A DNA stretch of 64,000 nt from Strongylocentrotus purpuratus (Eukaryota; Echinodermata; Echinoidea; Camarodonta; Strongylocentrotidae): positions 1,238,501 to 1,302,500 of the forward strand of contig NW_022145558.1 of assembly GCF_000002235.5 (NCBI RefSeq), written 5' to 3'. Every line of letters begins with the position of its first letter. The first letter of the stretch is position 1. Shown here in pieces: positions 51,701 to 56,768 of this stretch. The translations under genes were made by a program, and so were the position numbers. The notes under the pieces were generated by a model. It did not search any database, had not been told where the DNA came from, and was given only the letters and a program-made list of their open reading frames with translations.

Positions 51701-54538
51701 CTCCACTCCATGACTGATGAGGGATTTGACGATATCTAAATGGCCAAAAAGTGATGCAAAATGTAGGGCAGTCGATCCAAGGTCCTCTCCTTTATTCATA
51801 TCGGCCCCTTCACTGATCAGATATTCCACGACATCCAATTTCCCTTTCTCTGAGGCACTATGCAAGGCACACCTACCAAAACCATTGCTAGAATTCACAT
51901 CAACTCCTTGACTAAGCAAATATTTTGTCATATCAAGATGGCCATTACTTGCTGCAATATGTAAGGCTGTCCAACCAAAAGAACCGGCTTTATCCAGCTC
52001 GGCTCCTTGACTGACTTGATCTTTCATGGCATCAAGATCGCCCCTCTCTGCATCGGTATGAAACTTCGTCCAATGAATTATATTTGATGTGGCCAGCTCA
52101 GCATGCTGACTAAGCAAGGCACTTGAAACACGAACACGACCAGCAGCTGCGGCAAGGTATAAGGCTGACCATCCTTTATCACTAGGCTTACCAACATCAG
52201 CACCTTGACTGATTAACTCTGTGACAACATCAAGATGTCCTTCATTAGCAGCTGAATGTAATGCAGTCCAACCATCATGATCGGTCTTTTTAAAGTCAGC
52301 ACATTGACTGATTAGTTCTTTGGTTACATCAAGATGACCGTTCTGTGAAGCTAGTTGTAATGGGGTTCTACCATCATTATCGTCTTTATTCACTTCAGCT
52401 CTTTGGCTTATCAGATATTTGGTGACATCAAGATGACCTTCAGATGCAGCTAGTTGTAATGGGGTTGAACCATCATTATCATCTGTATTCACTTCAGCTC
52501 CTTGACTTATCAGAAATTTGATGACATCAAGATAACCACTTTGTGCAGGTAGATGTAATGTGGTCAAACCATCATTATCATCTTTATCCACTTCAGCTCC
52601 TTGACTGATCAGATATTTGATGACATCAAGATGACCATAAGATGCAGCTAGTCGTAATGGGGTTCTACCATCATTATCCTCTTTATTCACTTCAGCTCCT
52701 TGACTTATCAGACATTTGGTGACATCAAGATGACCTTCAGATGCAGCTAGTTGTAATGGGGTTGAACCATCATTATCATCTGTATTCACTTCAGCTCCTT
52801 GACTTATCAGAAATTTGATGACATCAAGATAACCACTTTGTGCAGGTAGATGTAATGTGGTCAAACCATCATTATCATCTTTATCCACTTCAGCTCCTTG
52901 ACTGATCAGATATTTGATGACATCAAGATGACCATAAGATGCAGCTAGTCGTAATGGGGTTCTACCATCATTATCCTCTTTATTCACTTCAGCTCCTTGA
53001 CTTATCAGACATTTGGTGACATCAAGATGTCCTTCATTAGCAGCTGAATGTAATGCAGTCCAACCATCATGATCGGTCTTTTTAAAGTCAGCACATTGAC
53101 TGATTAGTTCTTTGGTTACATCAAGATGACCGTTCTGTGAAGCTAGTTGTAATGGGGTCGAACCATCATTATCACCTTTATTTACTTCAGCTACTTGACT
53201 TATCAGAAATTTTGTGACATCAATATGACCATTAGATGCAGCAAGATGTAATGGGGTAAAACCATCATTATCACCTTTATCCACTTCAGCTCCTTGACTG
53301 ATCAGATATTTGGTGACATCAAGATGACCATTCTGTGCAGCTAGTTGTAATGGGGTTGAACCATCATTATCACCTTTATCCACTTCAGCTCCTTGACTGA
53401 TCAGATATTTGGTGACATCAAGATGACCATTCTGTGCAGCTAGTTGAAATGGGGTTGAACCATCATTATCACCTTTATCCACTTCAGCTCCTTGACTGAT
53501 CAGGTATTTGGTGACATCAAGATGACCATTCTGTGCAGCTACTTGCAATGGGGTCATACCATCATTGCTGCTCTCATTGACTTCAGCTCCCTGACTAATC
53601 AGACATTCGGTGACATCAAGATGACCACTCCTTGCCGCAAAATGTAATGGGGTCGAACCATCAATATCATCTTCATTCACTTCAGCTCCTTGACTGATGA
53701 GAAATTTGGTGACATCAAGATGACCAGTATTGGCCACTAGATGTAATGGGGTCCAACCCCCTTTTTTTTCTTTCTTCACTTCAACTCCTTGACTGATGAG
53801 AAATTTGGTGACATCAAGATGACCATATTCTGCAGCTAGATGTAATGGGGTGAAATCCTCAGTTCCGCCGTTATTAACCTCGGCTCCTTGACTGATCAGA
53901 AATGTTGTAACATCAAGATGACCACACCCTACAGCTACACGTAACGGGGTCAAACCAAGATTTCCGCCGTTATTCACCTCGGCTCCTTGACTGATGAGAT
54001 ATTTAGTGACATCAAGATGACCATCTGAAGCTTTCTGTAATGCTGTAAAACCGTTATCATCAACTGTATTCACCTCGGCTCCTCTACCGATCAGTTCTTG
54101 GATGAGGTCAAGTTGTCCATTCTGCGCAGCACTGCTTAGTGCATTCTGCAAATCTTCAACACTGCCATCTTGTTCATTTCCCTCCTTACTGTCTCTGTGG
54201 ATCAGACTTTTGGCGTTGCCTTTACGACTTACATGTAACGGGGTCAAACTAAGATTTCCGCCGTTATTCACCTCGGCTCCTTGACTGATGAGATATTTAG
54301 TGACATCAAGTCGCCCATCTGAAGCTAGCTGTAATGCAGTAAAACTGTCAGTATCAACTTTATTCACCTCGGCTCCTCTACCGATCAGTTCTTGTCTATT
54401 CTGCGCAGCACTGCTTAGGGCACTCTGCAAATCATCAATACGGCCATCTTGTTCATTTCCCTCCTTACTGTCTCTGTGGATCAGACTTTTGGTGTTGCCT
54501 TTACGACTGACCCCCTTTTTGAAAATTTTCTTCCACAT
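28248..54538 (-). CDS. Giant ankyrin repeat / double ZU5-UPA-Death domain protein (spliced gene, 22 exons)
   Basis: Coding exons, in transcript order: 54538-50576, 50004-49801, 49519-49362, 48786-48752, 48191-47853, 47296-47055, 46170-46042, 45163-44998, 43909-43864, 43195-42912, 41080-41071, 40367-40108, 38968-38849, 38191-37898, 37521-37267, 36855-36520, 36141-35915, 35472-35338, 34812-34659, 33714-33681, 29762-29470, 28312-28248. Lengths and phases join into one frame of about 2582 residues. Predicted order: about 39 ANK repeats, ZU5, UPA, DD, DD, linker, two DD-like domains, ZU5, UPA, DD. No signal peptide or transmembrane segment was seen, so it should be intracellular. ANK-ZU5-UPA-DD is the ankyrin order; ZU5-UPA-DD is also the UNC5CL/PIDD core. 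No HFS autoprocessing motif (as in PIDD) was seen in the ZU5/UPA exons. The role, a scaffold or death-fold adaptor, is inferred. Two adjacent genes remain possible because the link at 41071-41080 is weak. Confidence 0.72.
28372..28523. mobile_element. Palindromic MITE of about 150 bp next to the terminal exon
   Basis: GCAAATAATTACC and, inverted, GCAAATAATCACC bound arms with ACTATCACTTCC...GGAAGTGATAGT. It could fold into a long hairpin in the last intron. Confidence 0.65.
28966..29129. mobile_element. CAGTCAAA MITE in the last intron
   Basis: ACAGTCAAACCTGTCTATAG at the left and AAAGCAGCTTTGACTGT at the right, with GGTGGTCTTGGTAGACAGG inside. Confidence 0.65.
29470..29762 (-). CDS. Exon 21: fifth (last) Death domain
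   Basis: 293 bases, phase 2 to 1, strong acceptor TTTTGCTCTGTAG, donor GGAC|GTAAGT. It encodes DVQGLGYQLGFAHSAVEKYL, then RSGFDEMLRDWRRRVRPGDQ and LRSAMKDAGLGYAADIL, a clear Death-domain profile. Phases match the DD1 exon. Confidence 0.83.
30413..30580 (+). promoter_or_regulatory. TATA promoter and truncated short ORF inside the Harbinger element
   Basis: TATATAAAA at about 30415-30422 stands in a GC-rich context. About 85 bases downstream, an ATG opens a 20-codon basic ORF (MKKEGQAMPAKKPRRTKPAP) that stops early. Autonomous Harbingers carry a second, Myb-like gene; this may be its remnant, which is inference. Confidence 0.5.
30700..30965 (-). pseudogene. Harbinger transposase fragment
   Basis: The minus-strand frame reads RRPRSMWLSEDRKQHLGHYS, then LPTEDVNDFQNYLRMPPEVF and DEILGRVTPVIERQDTQFR. 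This matches the N-terminal region of HARBI1-like transposases (NYLRM...F..IL..V.P.I...DT). After about 30715 the frame runs into unrelated Ala/Ser/Gly sequence and the DDE catalytic region is missing. There is no ATG in frame before an upstream TAA, so the piece cannot make an active enzyme. Confidence 0.75.
31108..31126 (-). promoter_or_regulatory. TATA box for the Harbinger transposase side
   Basis: On the minus strand GGTATAAAAAGAAGCC lies upstream of the transposase fragment and faces inward from the right terminus. With the plus-strand TATA at 30415 it gives the convergent promoter pair expected of a two-gene Harbinger. Confidence 0.45.
31549..31699. mobile_element. Small MITE with GGGCCC...TTTCAT termini
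   Basis: The left end GGGCCCTGTTTCATGAAACT and the inverted right end GGGCCCGTTTCATAAAACTT flank about 150 bases without coding content. Confidence 0.7.
31752..33208. mobile_element. Possible TTAA-type element carrying an exon-like ORF
   Basis: The left end TTAAAGTAGCTGT and the inverted right end TTGAAGTAGCTGT flank about 1.45 kb. On both sides lies the same GATATGACGCAGTAAAC direct-repeat array, as if the element had inserted into it. The termini are imperfect, so the call is tentative. Confidence 0.4.
32081..32449 (+). CDS. Plus-strand exon-like open frame, acidic, unknown
   Basis: 122 codons are open after an acceptor-like TTGATCTTTAG. The frame encodes EDVLLDLEIEIYEKSFTASD, an Asp/Ser run (GDSDSDDDGGG), a basic stretch, then HFMSHTLPSIVELRARVNII, and ends at TAA 32447-32449. 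There is no start codon at its 5' end. The composition looks coding rather than random. It may be an exon of a nested gene or a captured gene fragment within the surrounding element. I do not recognise the family. Confidence 0.35.
   Translation, partial: EDVLLDLEIEIYEKSFTASDGDSDSDDDGGGRRNKGRGRLREEEDSIDGAAAGPVISQHEPEPRSRAGGGLGLPVDDRDAEFSGHFMSHTLPSIVELRARVNIISITYVKPRLIRAPAGPSS
33205..33375. repeat. Tandem repeats of about 34 bp in the intron
   Basis: Five units of the form TTCAGCCTCATTGAGATATG followed by ACGCAGTAAACC occur in a row. Related units appear at about 29850, 31500 and 31700-31740, so the array once spanned this intron and was split by insertions. Confidence 0.8.
33681..33714 (-). 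CDS. Exon 20: 34-base linker between UPA-2 and DD5
   Basis: Acceptor TTACAACAG, donor ACGC|GTAAGT, phase 1 to 2. It encodes VEPDYGVDLTD. It precedes the largest intron (29763-33680), which is packed with mobile DNA. Confidence 0.68.
33715..34658. other. Intron 19 (between exons 34659-34812 and 33681-33714)
   Basis: AT-rich intronic sequence. No open frame, repeat or structured element stood out. Confidence 0.6.
34659..34812 (-). CDS. Exon 19: end of UPA domain 2
   Basis: 154 bases, phase 0 to 1, acceptor ACCTTAAG, donor GAAG|GTAAGT. It encodes NLLAEESSVLSFELEFSPFE and KKTFNLSIQQGKSTLVEQSL. Counterpart of 44998-45163. Confidence 0.75.
35338..35472 (-). CDS. Exon 18: middle of UPA domain 2
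   Basis: 135 bases, phase 0 to 0, acceptor TGATCTTAG, donor AACG|GTGAGT. It encodes DIERAEEELSEPFAPVRNAT and VESMTIDLLICFSDRFIEKQ. Counterpart of 46042-46170. Confidence 0.73.
35915..36141 (-). CDS. Exon 17: first part of UPA domain 2
   Basis: 227 bases, phase 1 to 0, acceptor TTCATCAAG, donor GAG|GTAGGA. It encodes RRRLLPNLSEGFHVSKDKVD and NHLQLFALSSTNVQGVQFRC, then PFSRKVTLHVYVTHPYRRPI. The position and phases match UPA-1 exon 47055-47296. Confidence 0.75.
36520..36855 (-). CDS. Exon 16: ZU5 domain 2
   Basis: 336 bases, phase 1 to 1, acceptor TCATTACAG, donor CTAG|GTATCA. It encodes GVVELRELDIRVSIPVGALH, then MRSVVTIRVPRK, LITPVVECSLTQELLEPATV and LPHCVGP, aligning with ZU5-1 (IPPGAV versus IPVGAL). 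The length is within 3 bases of the ZU5-1 exon and the phases are identical. Confidence 0.85.
36856..37266. other. Intron 15 with SINE tail and poly-T/poly-G
   Basis: Contains a TTATTATT tail and GAGCGCTATACAAA, as in invertebrate SINEs read on the minus strand (about 37040-37150), plus T and G runs. Confidence 0.45.
37267..37521 (-). CDS. Exon 15: fourth Death-fold domain
   Basis: 255 bases, phase 1 to 1, acceptor TTATTCTAG, donor ACAA|GTAATT. It encodes LLQLAPRLHFGASDIMRVMC and VLRMLREWLRRGGTQRRLLE, then a last helix VQAFRFNDAAESIAT. The MLREW plus closing AAESI pattern is typical of Death-domain helices 5-6. Confidence 0.78.
37898..38191 (-). CDS. Exon 14: third Death-fold domain
   Basis: 294 bases, phase 1 to 1, acceptor TTACTATAG, donor AACAG|GTTTGT. 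It encodes ELCSVARAVKSLPLAWDLGK, then ALCLEDDVIAALIEP and RKERSDKMAELLLEYNI. The alternating helices and WDLGKAL core resemble a Death domain, more diverged than DD1 and DD2. Confidence 0.75.
38192..38848. other. Intron 13 (GC-AG class)
   Basis: Begins with GCAAGT and ends with TTACTATAG on the minus strand. It contains a poly-T/poly-G run near 38730. No other feature was seen. Confidence 0.55.
38849..38968 (-). CDS. Exon 13: proline/lysine-rich linker with a GC donor
   Basis: 120 bases, phase 1 to 1, acceptor TATCTAG. It encodes DEVSLPEKKPTVTKPAKRLP followed by PSTKTDADYVEIIRTTDSG, a likely flexible linker. The 3' end is TCAG|GCAAGT, a GC-AG intron with otherwise perfect consensus. A perfect GT donor (GAG|GTAAGT) lies 109 bases earlier inside the exon, but using it would break the frame to the next exon. 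Confidence 0.65.
38969..40107. other. Intron 12 with microsatellites
   Basis: Holds a (TAA)n run at about 39717-39760 and a (GAA)n run at about 40026-40076. No coding signal was seen. Confidence 0.6.
40108..40367 (-). CDS. Exon 12: Death domain 2
   Basis: 260 bases, phase 2 to 1, acceptor AATCACAG, donor CGAGG|GTAGGC. It encodes LLAFASQIKAEQFFEIGKKL and SSWKANQTSGPEAKEVLKCV, closely parallel to DD1 (FYDLG/FFEIG, TSGQEAKE/TSGPEAKE). The two domains are evidently tandem duplicates. Confidence 0.83.
41071..41080 (-). CDS. Candidate 10-nt microexon joining DD1 and DD2
   Basis: The sequence CTGCAACTAG lies between AATCAG and a perfect donor GTAAGT, with a pyrimidine-rich tract 45 bases upstream. 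Exon 10 ends in phase 1 and the DD2 exon needs phase 2; ten bases restore the frame. This is inference from phase alone. A different exon, or a gene break, could explain the mismatch. Confidence 0.3.
41428..41555. mobile_element. Small MITE in the DD1-DD2 interval
   Basis: The left end GGGCTCCGTCTAATAAAGAG and the inverted right end GGGCCCGTCTTATAAAGAG flank about 128 bases. Related in style to the MITE at 31549. Confidence 0.65.
41820..42310. repeat. Intronic repeat cluster built on TAGACCGTTTTAC
   Basis: Variants of TAGACC(A/G)TTTTAC recur about ten times on both strands. A block beginning GTAAAAGATAG and running through CGATATTACCGACAATGGGC occurs twice, 144 bases apart (about 41918 and 42062). 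Confidence 0.7.
42912..43195 (-). CDS. Exon 10: Death domain 1
   Basis: 284 bases, phase 2 to 1, acceptor TTTTTTTTCAG, donor TCAG|GTTAGT. It encodes ITIAQMMTVNQFYDLGVALG, a helix with LDVIEYRRFRNREQAIYDML, then VTWRKRQTSGQEAKETFLSL, the hydrophobic and Trp pattern of six-helix Death domains. Death domains self-associate or recruit other death-fold proteins. Read-through into the following intron meets an immediate TAG, so a shorter ANK-ZU5-UPA-DD isoform could end here. Confidence 0.85.
43196..43863. other. Intron 9, repeat-derived
   Basis: Carries a copy of the CAGTCAAA/TGTCT dispersed repeat (about 43211-43340), a poly-T/poly-G run, and a direct repeat (TATAAATGGTTAATCCTTTG) at about 43453 and 43640. 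Confidence 0.6.
43864..43909 (-). CDS. Exon 9: 46-base linker between UPA-1 and DD1
   Basis: Acceptor TTTTTTGCAG, donor TTCG|GTAAGC, phase 1 to 2. It encodes DSTCHVSTEPSSFI. The matching exon of the second module is 33681-33714, with the same phases. Confidence 0.72.
44160..44997. other. Part of intron 8, low-complexity
   Basis: Contains GGAGCAGGAACA-type runs at 44170-44240, an array of AAATTCAAATTC variants at 44465-44590, and a poly-C run at 44831-44847. No gene was seen. Confidence 0.6.
44998..45163 (-). CDS. Exon 8: end of UPA domain 1
   Basis: 166 bases, phase 0 to 1, acceptor GCCCACAG, donor CACAG|GTTGGT. It encodes LLSLKDIHSQKRHNLLLSMT and EFSVIYVTISQAGRLGTRSQ, beta-strand-rich as expected for UPA. 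Confidence 0.8.
45228..46025. repeat. Dispersed GTCTTTATAGACAGGTGGTC repeat copies in intron 7
   Basis: Several units read in both directions variants of GTGGTCTTTATAGACAGG, with ends like CAGATTTGACTGTA. The same family occurs at 28966, 43211, 50151 and 60860. Confidence 0.65.
46042..46170 (-). CDS. Exon 7: middle of UPA domain 1
   Basis: 129 bases, phase 0 to 0, acceptor TTAAATAG, donor TTAAG|GTAATT. It encodes EVQKEEKQSSYHNAHRSFPI and SIEAKSGDISVTCDGAGKLS. Its counterpart in the second module is 35338-35472, with the same phases. Confidence 0.78.
46226..46680 (+). mobile_element. 3' end of a LINE (reverse transcriptase tail)
   Basis: Reads GYSYGDRSFAKAAPVL, then after a frame change ELTSCYLRKLDLVKQFKTQL and KIYLF. 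This is the conserved C-terminal tail of L2/CR1-type reverse transcriptases, followed by a 3' tail with TGTATAGCGCTTTGAAAA. It is truncated and frameshifted, hence dead. Confidence 0.72.
46685..46985. repeat. Cluster of CCCATATGGG-like palindromes
   Basis: About ten imperfect copies of CCCATATGGG or CATATGGGACC fall within 300 bases between the LINE tail and exon 6. Confidence 0.65.
47055..47296 (-). CDS. Exon 6: first part of UPA domain 1
   Basis: 242 bases, phase 1 to 0, acceptor ATCATAG, donor ATG|GTCAGT. It encodes PYCKVLKRHIELHVDHCAEW and QQIIQLMCTPYVPDKIERGK, matching the start of UPA domains that follow ZU5 in ankyrins and UNC5-like proteins. Confidence 0.83.
47408..47852. mobile_element. 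Copy of the TTTAAAGATAAAGTTGAGT dispersed repeat
   Basis: Begins CTTTAAAGATAAAGTTGAGT and continues with a GTCATGCAATTACATGGTGA-like stretch. This sequence also occurs at 2190, 10738, 15508 and 48238. The right end was not resolved. Confidence 0.45.
47853..48191 (-). CDS. Exon 5: ZU5 domain 1
   Basis: 339 bases, phase 1 to 1, acceptor TATTTGAAG, donor AAAGG|GTAGGT. It encodes about residues 1454-1566. ZU5 hallmarks are a GKELELEHHGIAMSIPPGAV strand pair, the conserved cysteine/proline stretch CDPPNMIFHQPVKIMIPHST, and a final SHIWDTRK. ZU5 domains in ankyrin, UNC5 and PIDD pack against UPA and DD as one supramodule. Confidence 0.9.
48238..48600. mobile_element. TTAA-style MITE in intron 4
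   Basis: The left end TTTAAAGATAAAGTTGAGTA and, inverted, a right end near 48575-48600 (AGGTTGAGTTCTGGTGAAAG) bracket about 360 non-coding bases. Confidence 0.5.
48752..48786 (-). CDS. Exon 4: 35-base linker exon
   Basis: Acceptor ATTCTCAG, donor CGAG|GTAACA, phase 2 to 1. It encodes SPAMDIIRAYR between the ANK array and ZU5-1. It is short, but both splice sites are good and the phases fit both neighbours. Confidence 0.7.
49362..49519 (-). CDS. Exon 3: last ankyrin repeat
   Basis: 158 bases, phase 0 to 2, acceptor TTGTTCTAG, donor CAAG|GTTGGG (a weak non-consensus +3 to +5). It encodes ISEEFYQNELSPRKALVFYL, then LDRGAKPDIKDSHGNLPVHY, the C-terminal ankyrin units. A diverged copy of its 3' half lies at 60733-60855. 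Confidence 0.82.
49801..50004 (-). CDS. Exon 2: ankyrin repeats
   Basis: 204 bases, phase 0 to 0, between acceptor TTTTACACAG and donor AAAAG|GTAAGA. It encodes KGCTPVHLATQNGYTSIIET, then LVSHGADLN and IDGQTCLHEAI, one and a half ankyrin repeats that extend the exon 1 array. Confidence 0.88.
50151..50337. mobile_element. Palindromic CAGTCAAA MITE in intron 1
   Basis: Starts ACAGTCAAATCTGTCTGTAA and ends AAGACAGCTTTGACT, its imperfect inverse. It contains GGTCACTGTTGACAGGTGAC. Confidence 0.65.
50576..54538 (-). CDS. Exon 1: long ankyrin-repeat array (residues 1-1321)
   Basis: One uninterrupted 3963-base exon. It encodes about 36 ankyrin repeats of 33 residues with the pattern DGxTPLxLAAxxGHLDVxKxLISQGAEVN. 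The start ATG at 54538 has a purine at -3. An in-frame TAG lies 15 bases upstream, and an acceptor-like CACTAG ends 2 bases before the ATG, so a 5' untranslated exon upstream is possible. The donor is AAG|GTATTC at 50576/50575, phase 0. Residues about 10-100 and 103-200 repeat the same N-terminal cap (SRKGN, SLIHRDSKEGNEQDG, LSSAAQN, ELIGRGAEVN). A non-ankyrin insert of about 95 residues occupies roughly residues 982-1077. The tail after the last repeat (TAPDTRCAEGQKHTSSPNG) is polar and probably disordered. ANK arrays bind protein partners; the partner here is unknown. Confidence 0.93.
52420..53029 (-). repeat. Tandem 297-bp internal duplication in the ANK exon
   Basis: Sequence from about 52420 recurs 297 bases further on with almost no differences through about 53029. 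This unit is exactly three 33-residue ankyrin repeats (99 residues), keeping the frame. The flanking repeats (CADFKKTD, HDGWTALHSAANEGHLDV) also recur 792 bases apart, which is eight repeats. This indicates recent unequal crossing-over or gene conversion. Confidence 0.9.
53260..53560 (-). repeat. Three near-identical 99-bp ANK repeat copies
   Basis: Three consecutive 99-bp units encode repeats of the form NDGSTPLQLAAQNGHLDVTK followed by YLISQGAEVDKGD, with one or two substitutions (PLQ to PFQ, S to M or F). Nucleotide near-identity, not only protein similarity, points to recent expansion. Confidence 0.85.
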
Positions 54539-55281
54539 TCCTAGTGAAAGCTAAGGTTTTTCCTGGCTACAAGTTCATGAATCTTTTTGTTAGGGCTGTA
54601 CAGCTCATTCTTTTGCCCCATTCCTAGTGAAAGTTAGAAGATGACATCAGTGTATCACCAAAACACCTAGAAAAAAAAGGAACATATTTAAATTTTTGCA
54701 AATTCCGGCGGTCAGTGGTGAGGTACATTTTTTTTTTAATTGGATGGAAAGGGCATATCTTGAAGTATCTCAGTCCAAAAAGGGTACGGCTTTGGCCAGG
54801 CACGATTGATCTAAGCCACTGAAAGATTTTTAACACTTTAGAGGGCGCTATTTATATCATGCGTGATTATTGGAGCGTGACATTTAGCTAGGTTATGTGC
54901 ATTGATAAGATTAAATACTGTAGAAGTTTGAAACAAAACGGAATTGGTATGAGAAAGTGACAGCAGTTTACGGTTTTTAGGGGGTCAATATTTATATAAT
55001 TTAAAGCGACTTTTGGCAGAGTCGATTTCGGATTTGAATTTTCAAGTCAATAGTCTTTGTCAGGCTGCCAATCATCTCTAAACATGTCACTTATTTTAGT
55101 CTTTTGGGAACAATCCGAGAGTTCGATCTTTCACTTTAATCATATGTGTGATGTTGTATTGCTTTCGATAAATGTACAATGTAGAATTGTTTATTTTAGA
55201 TGTGATCAAAAGTCCATAACTATTTTCCAATTCTAATCTATATTTTGTTCTTGTTTTGTTTTGTTACATTCTACATTTTAT
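54539..55281. other. Region upstream of the ankyrin gene
   Basis: The proposed promoter/5' UTR side of the minus-strand gene. A short duplication (CATTCCTAGTGAAAG) occurs at about 54536 and 54619 and contains the acceptor-like CACTAG. No TATA box or open frame was seen. Confidence 0.5.
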
Positions 55282-55424
55282 AAATAATGTGATCAGCATA
55301 AACTGATCAGCACATTTTTGGGAGAAGCAAGAGTTCGAATCAGGTCAACAAACTTTGGGGTCAGAAGTATCAAAACATGCGCGTAAAGATCCGACTCATG
55401 TGGTGTGCATGTGAACATTTTCTA
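55282..55424 (+). repeat. Ngaro repeat A1
   Basis: 143 bases identical to 58775-58917, including the internal palindrome TGATCAGCATAAACTGATCA. It forms the left end of the element. Confidence 0.88.
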
Positions 55425-55438
55425 TAGAGCACGGGGGC

Positions 55439-55740
55439 GTGTCATGCCTTGAGATGGTACAAGTTCTCAAAGGAATCTGTGAGGAGTTAGGGGTTCCATT
55501 AGCGGCAGAGAAATCCGAGGGGCCTACCAAAAGATTGACATTTCTCGGGTTAGAACTTGACTCTGTGTTAATGCAGGTTCGAGCTCCACATGATAAGCTT
55601 ACTGAGGTTAGGCGCAAGATTAAGAAGATGTTGTCACACAAATATGTAACAGTTAAGCAGATGTACCGATTTCGCAAGCTGGCGCCGTTGGCGGAAGAAA
55701 GGGCCTCACCAATACCGCCTGGAATATTACAGACCTAGCA
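55439..55740 (+). pseudogene. Reverse transcriptase C-terminal fragment (Ngaro)
   Basis: Reads VLKGICEELGVPLAAEKSEG and LTFLGLELDSVLMQVRAPHD, then LSHKYVTVKQMYRFRKLAPL. This is the stretch after the catalytic YxDD block in DIRS/Ngaro reverse transcriptases: the EK...P...LTFLGIELD motif and the thumb. The catalytic palm is absent because A1 abuts this piece. The frame is lost at about 55685, where RNase H should follow. Confidence 0.8.
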
Positions 55741-56634
55741 AAAGAAACACAGAGGCTGCTGGGACAATCTCTAGGGGAAGGATCTCAGCGCGTGTATCAG
55801 AGGGCAGTGGATTCTTTTCAGGAATTTCGGTTGAATCACCAGTTGAATCCTTCTTGGCCGGCATCAGTGAAACAGGTCATGGCATTTATTGCCCAACTTT
55901 CTATCAGTGGGAAAGCACCCACGACAATCACAGTGCATGTTGCAGCCCTAGCATATTTACATAACATGCATGGTTGGGCTGATCCCACAAAACATTTTTT
56001 GATTAGGAAAATGCAAGAAGGTAGTAGAAGAGACAAATGTTGCGTAGATACTGGAAGACCCATCACATGGGAGCTAATGCGACAACTGTTGCCAAACCTA
56101 GCATATGTATGTTTTTCACGATACGAAGCAATCATGTTCAAGGCAGCGTACTTACTAGCATTCTTTGGTTTCCTGAGAATAGGGGAGTTCACCATCCGAG
56201 GGAAGGGTGATGATACAAGGAAGGCGTTGAATATCACAGATGTACAATTAGGCCGAGGCATTCCTGAAACTTTACTGTTACAAATCCGATTTTCTAAGAC
56301 AGACCAATATGGGAAATCTACCACTTTGAGGATTAATGCAAACCGGGTAGAGGGGGTATGCCCAGTACAGGCCATGAATTCATATTTACAAGCAAGGCCA
56401 CAGGTAGAGGGTCTACTATTCTGTCATGAGAATGGCTCCCCCCTTACAAGGTACCAGTTCAGTGCAGTCCTGAAAAAGAACATTCAGCAAATTGGGGCGA
56501 ATGTTAGTCGGTATGGGACTCACTCTTTCCGAATTGGGGCAGCTACCACAGCTGCCTTGAATGGTGTGCCACCAGAACAAATTAGGAAGATGGGTAGGTG
56601 GCGCAGTGAAGTTTATTTGCGCTATATAAGATAA
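55685..56634 (+). CDS. Tyrosine recombinase (Ngaro integrase-like)
   Basis: The open frame runs from the deletion junction (GGRKGLTNTAWNITDLAKET) through VYQRAVDSFQEFRLNHQ to TAA at 56634. Catalytic residues visible are the Arg in LAFFGFLRIGEF, a Lys in RFSKTDQYGK, HxxR in THSFRIGAATTAALNGV, and the Tyr in VYLRYIR at the very C-terminus. DIRS-type recombinases join the circular cDNA to the target without a target duplication. All catalytic positions look intact. The N-terminus is fused to deletion sequence and has no clear own start codon. Confidence 0.85.
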
Positions 56635-56768
56635 GTTACATTTACTCCATACTAAGTACTAGGGAGTTATTACAATTATGAAAATAAAGCTCACAAGAAA
56701 ATTTTATATTTTGTTCTTCCCAAATATATGAACATGTTACTTTCGGGAGTTTAACTATTTTATTTCAG

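Noticed and set aside
55836..56375. 179-codon minus-strand open frame
   Set aside because: It is the antisense shadow of the tyrosine recombinase, whose catalytic motifs fix the plus strand as coding.
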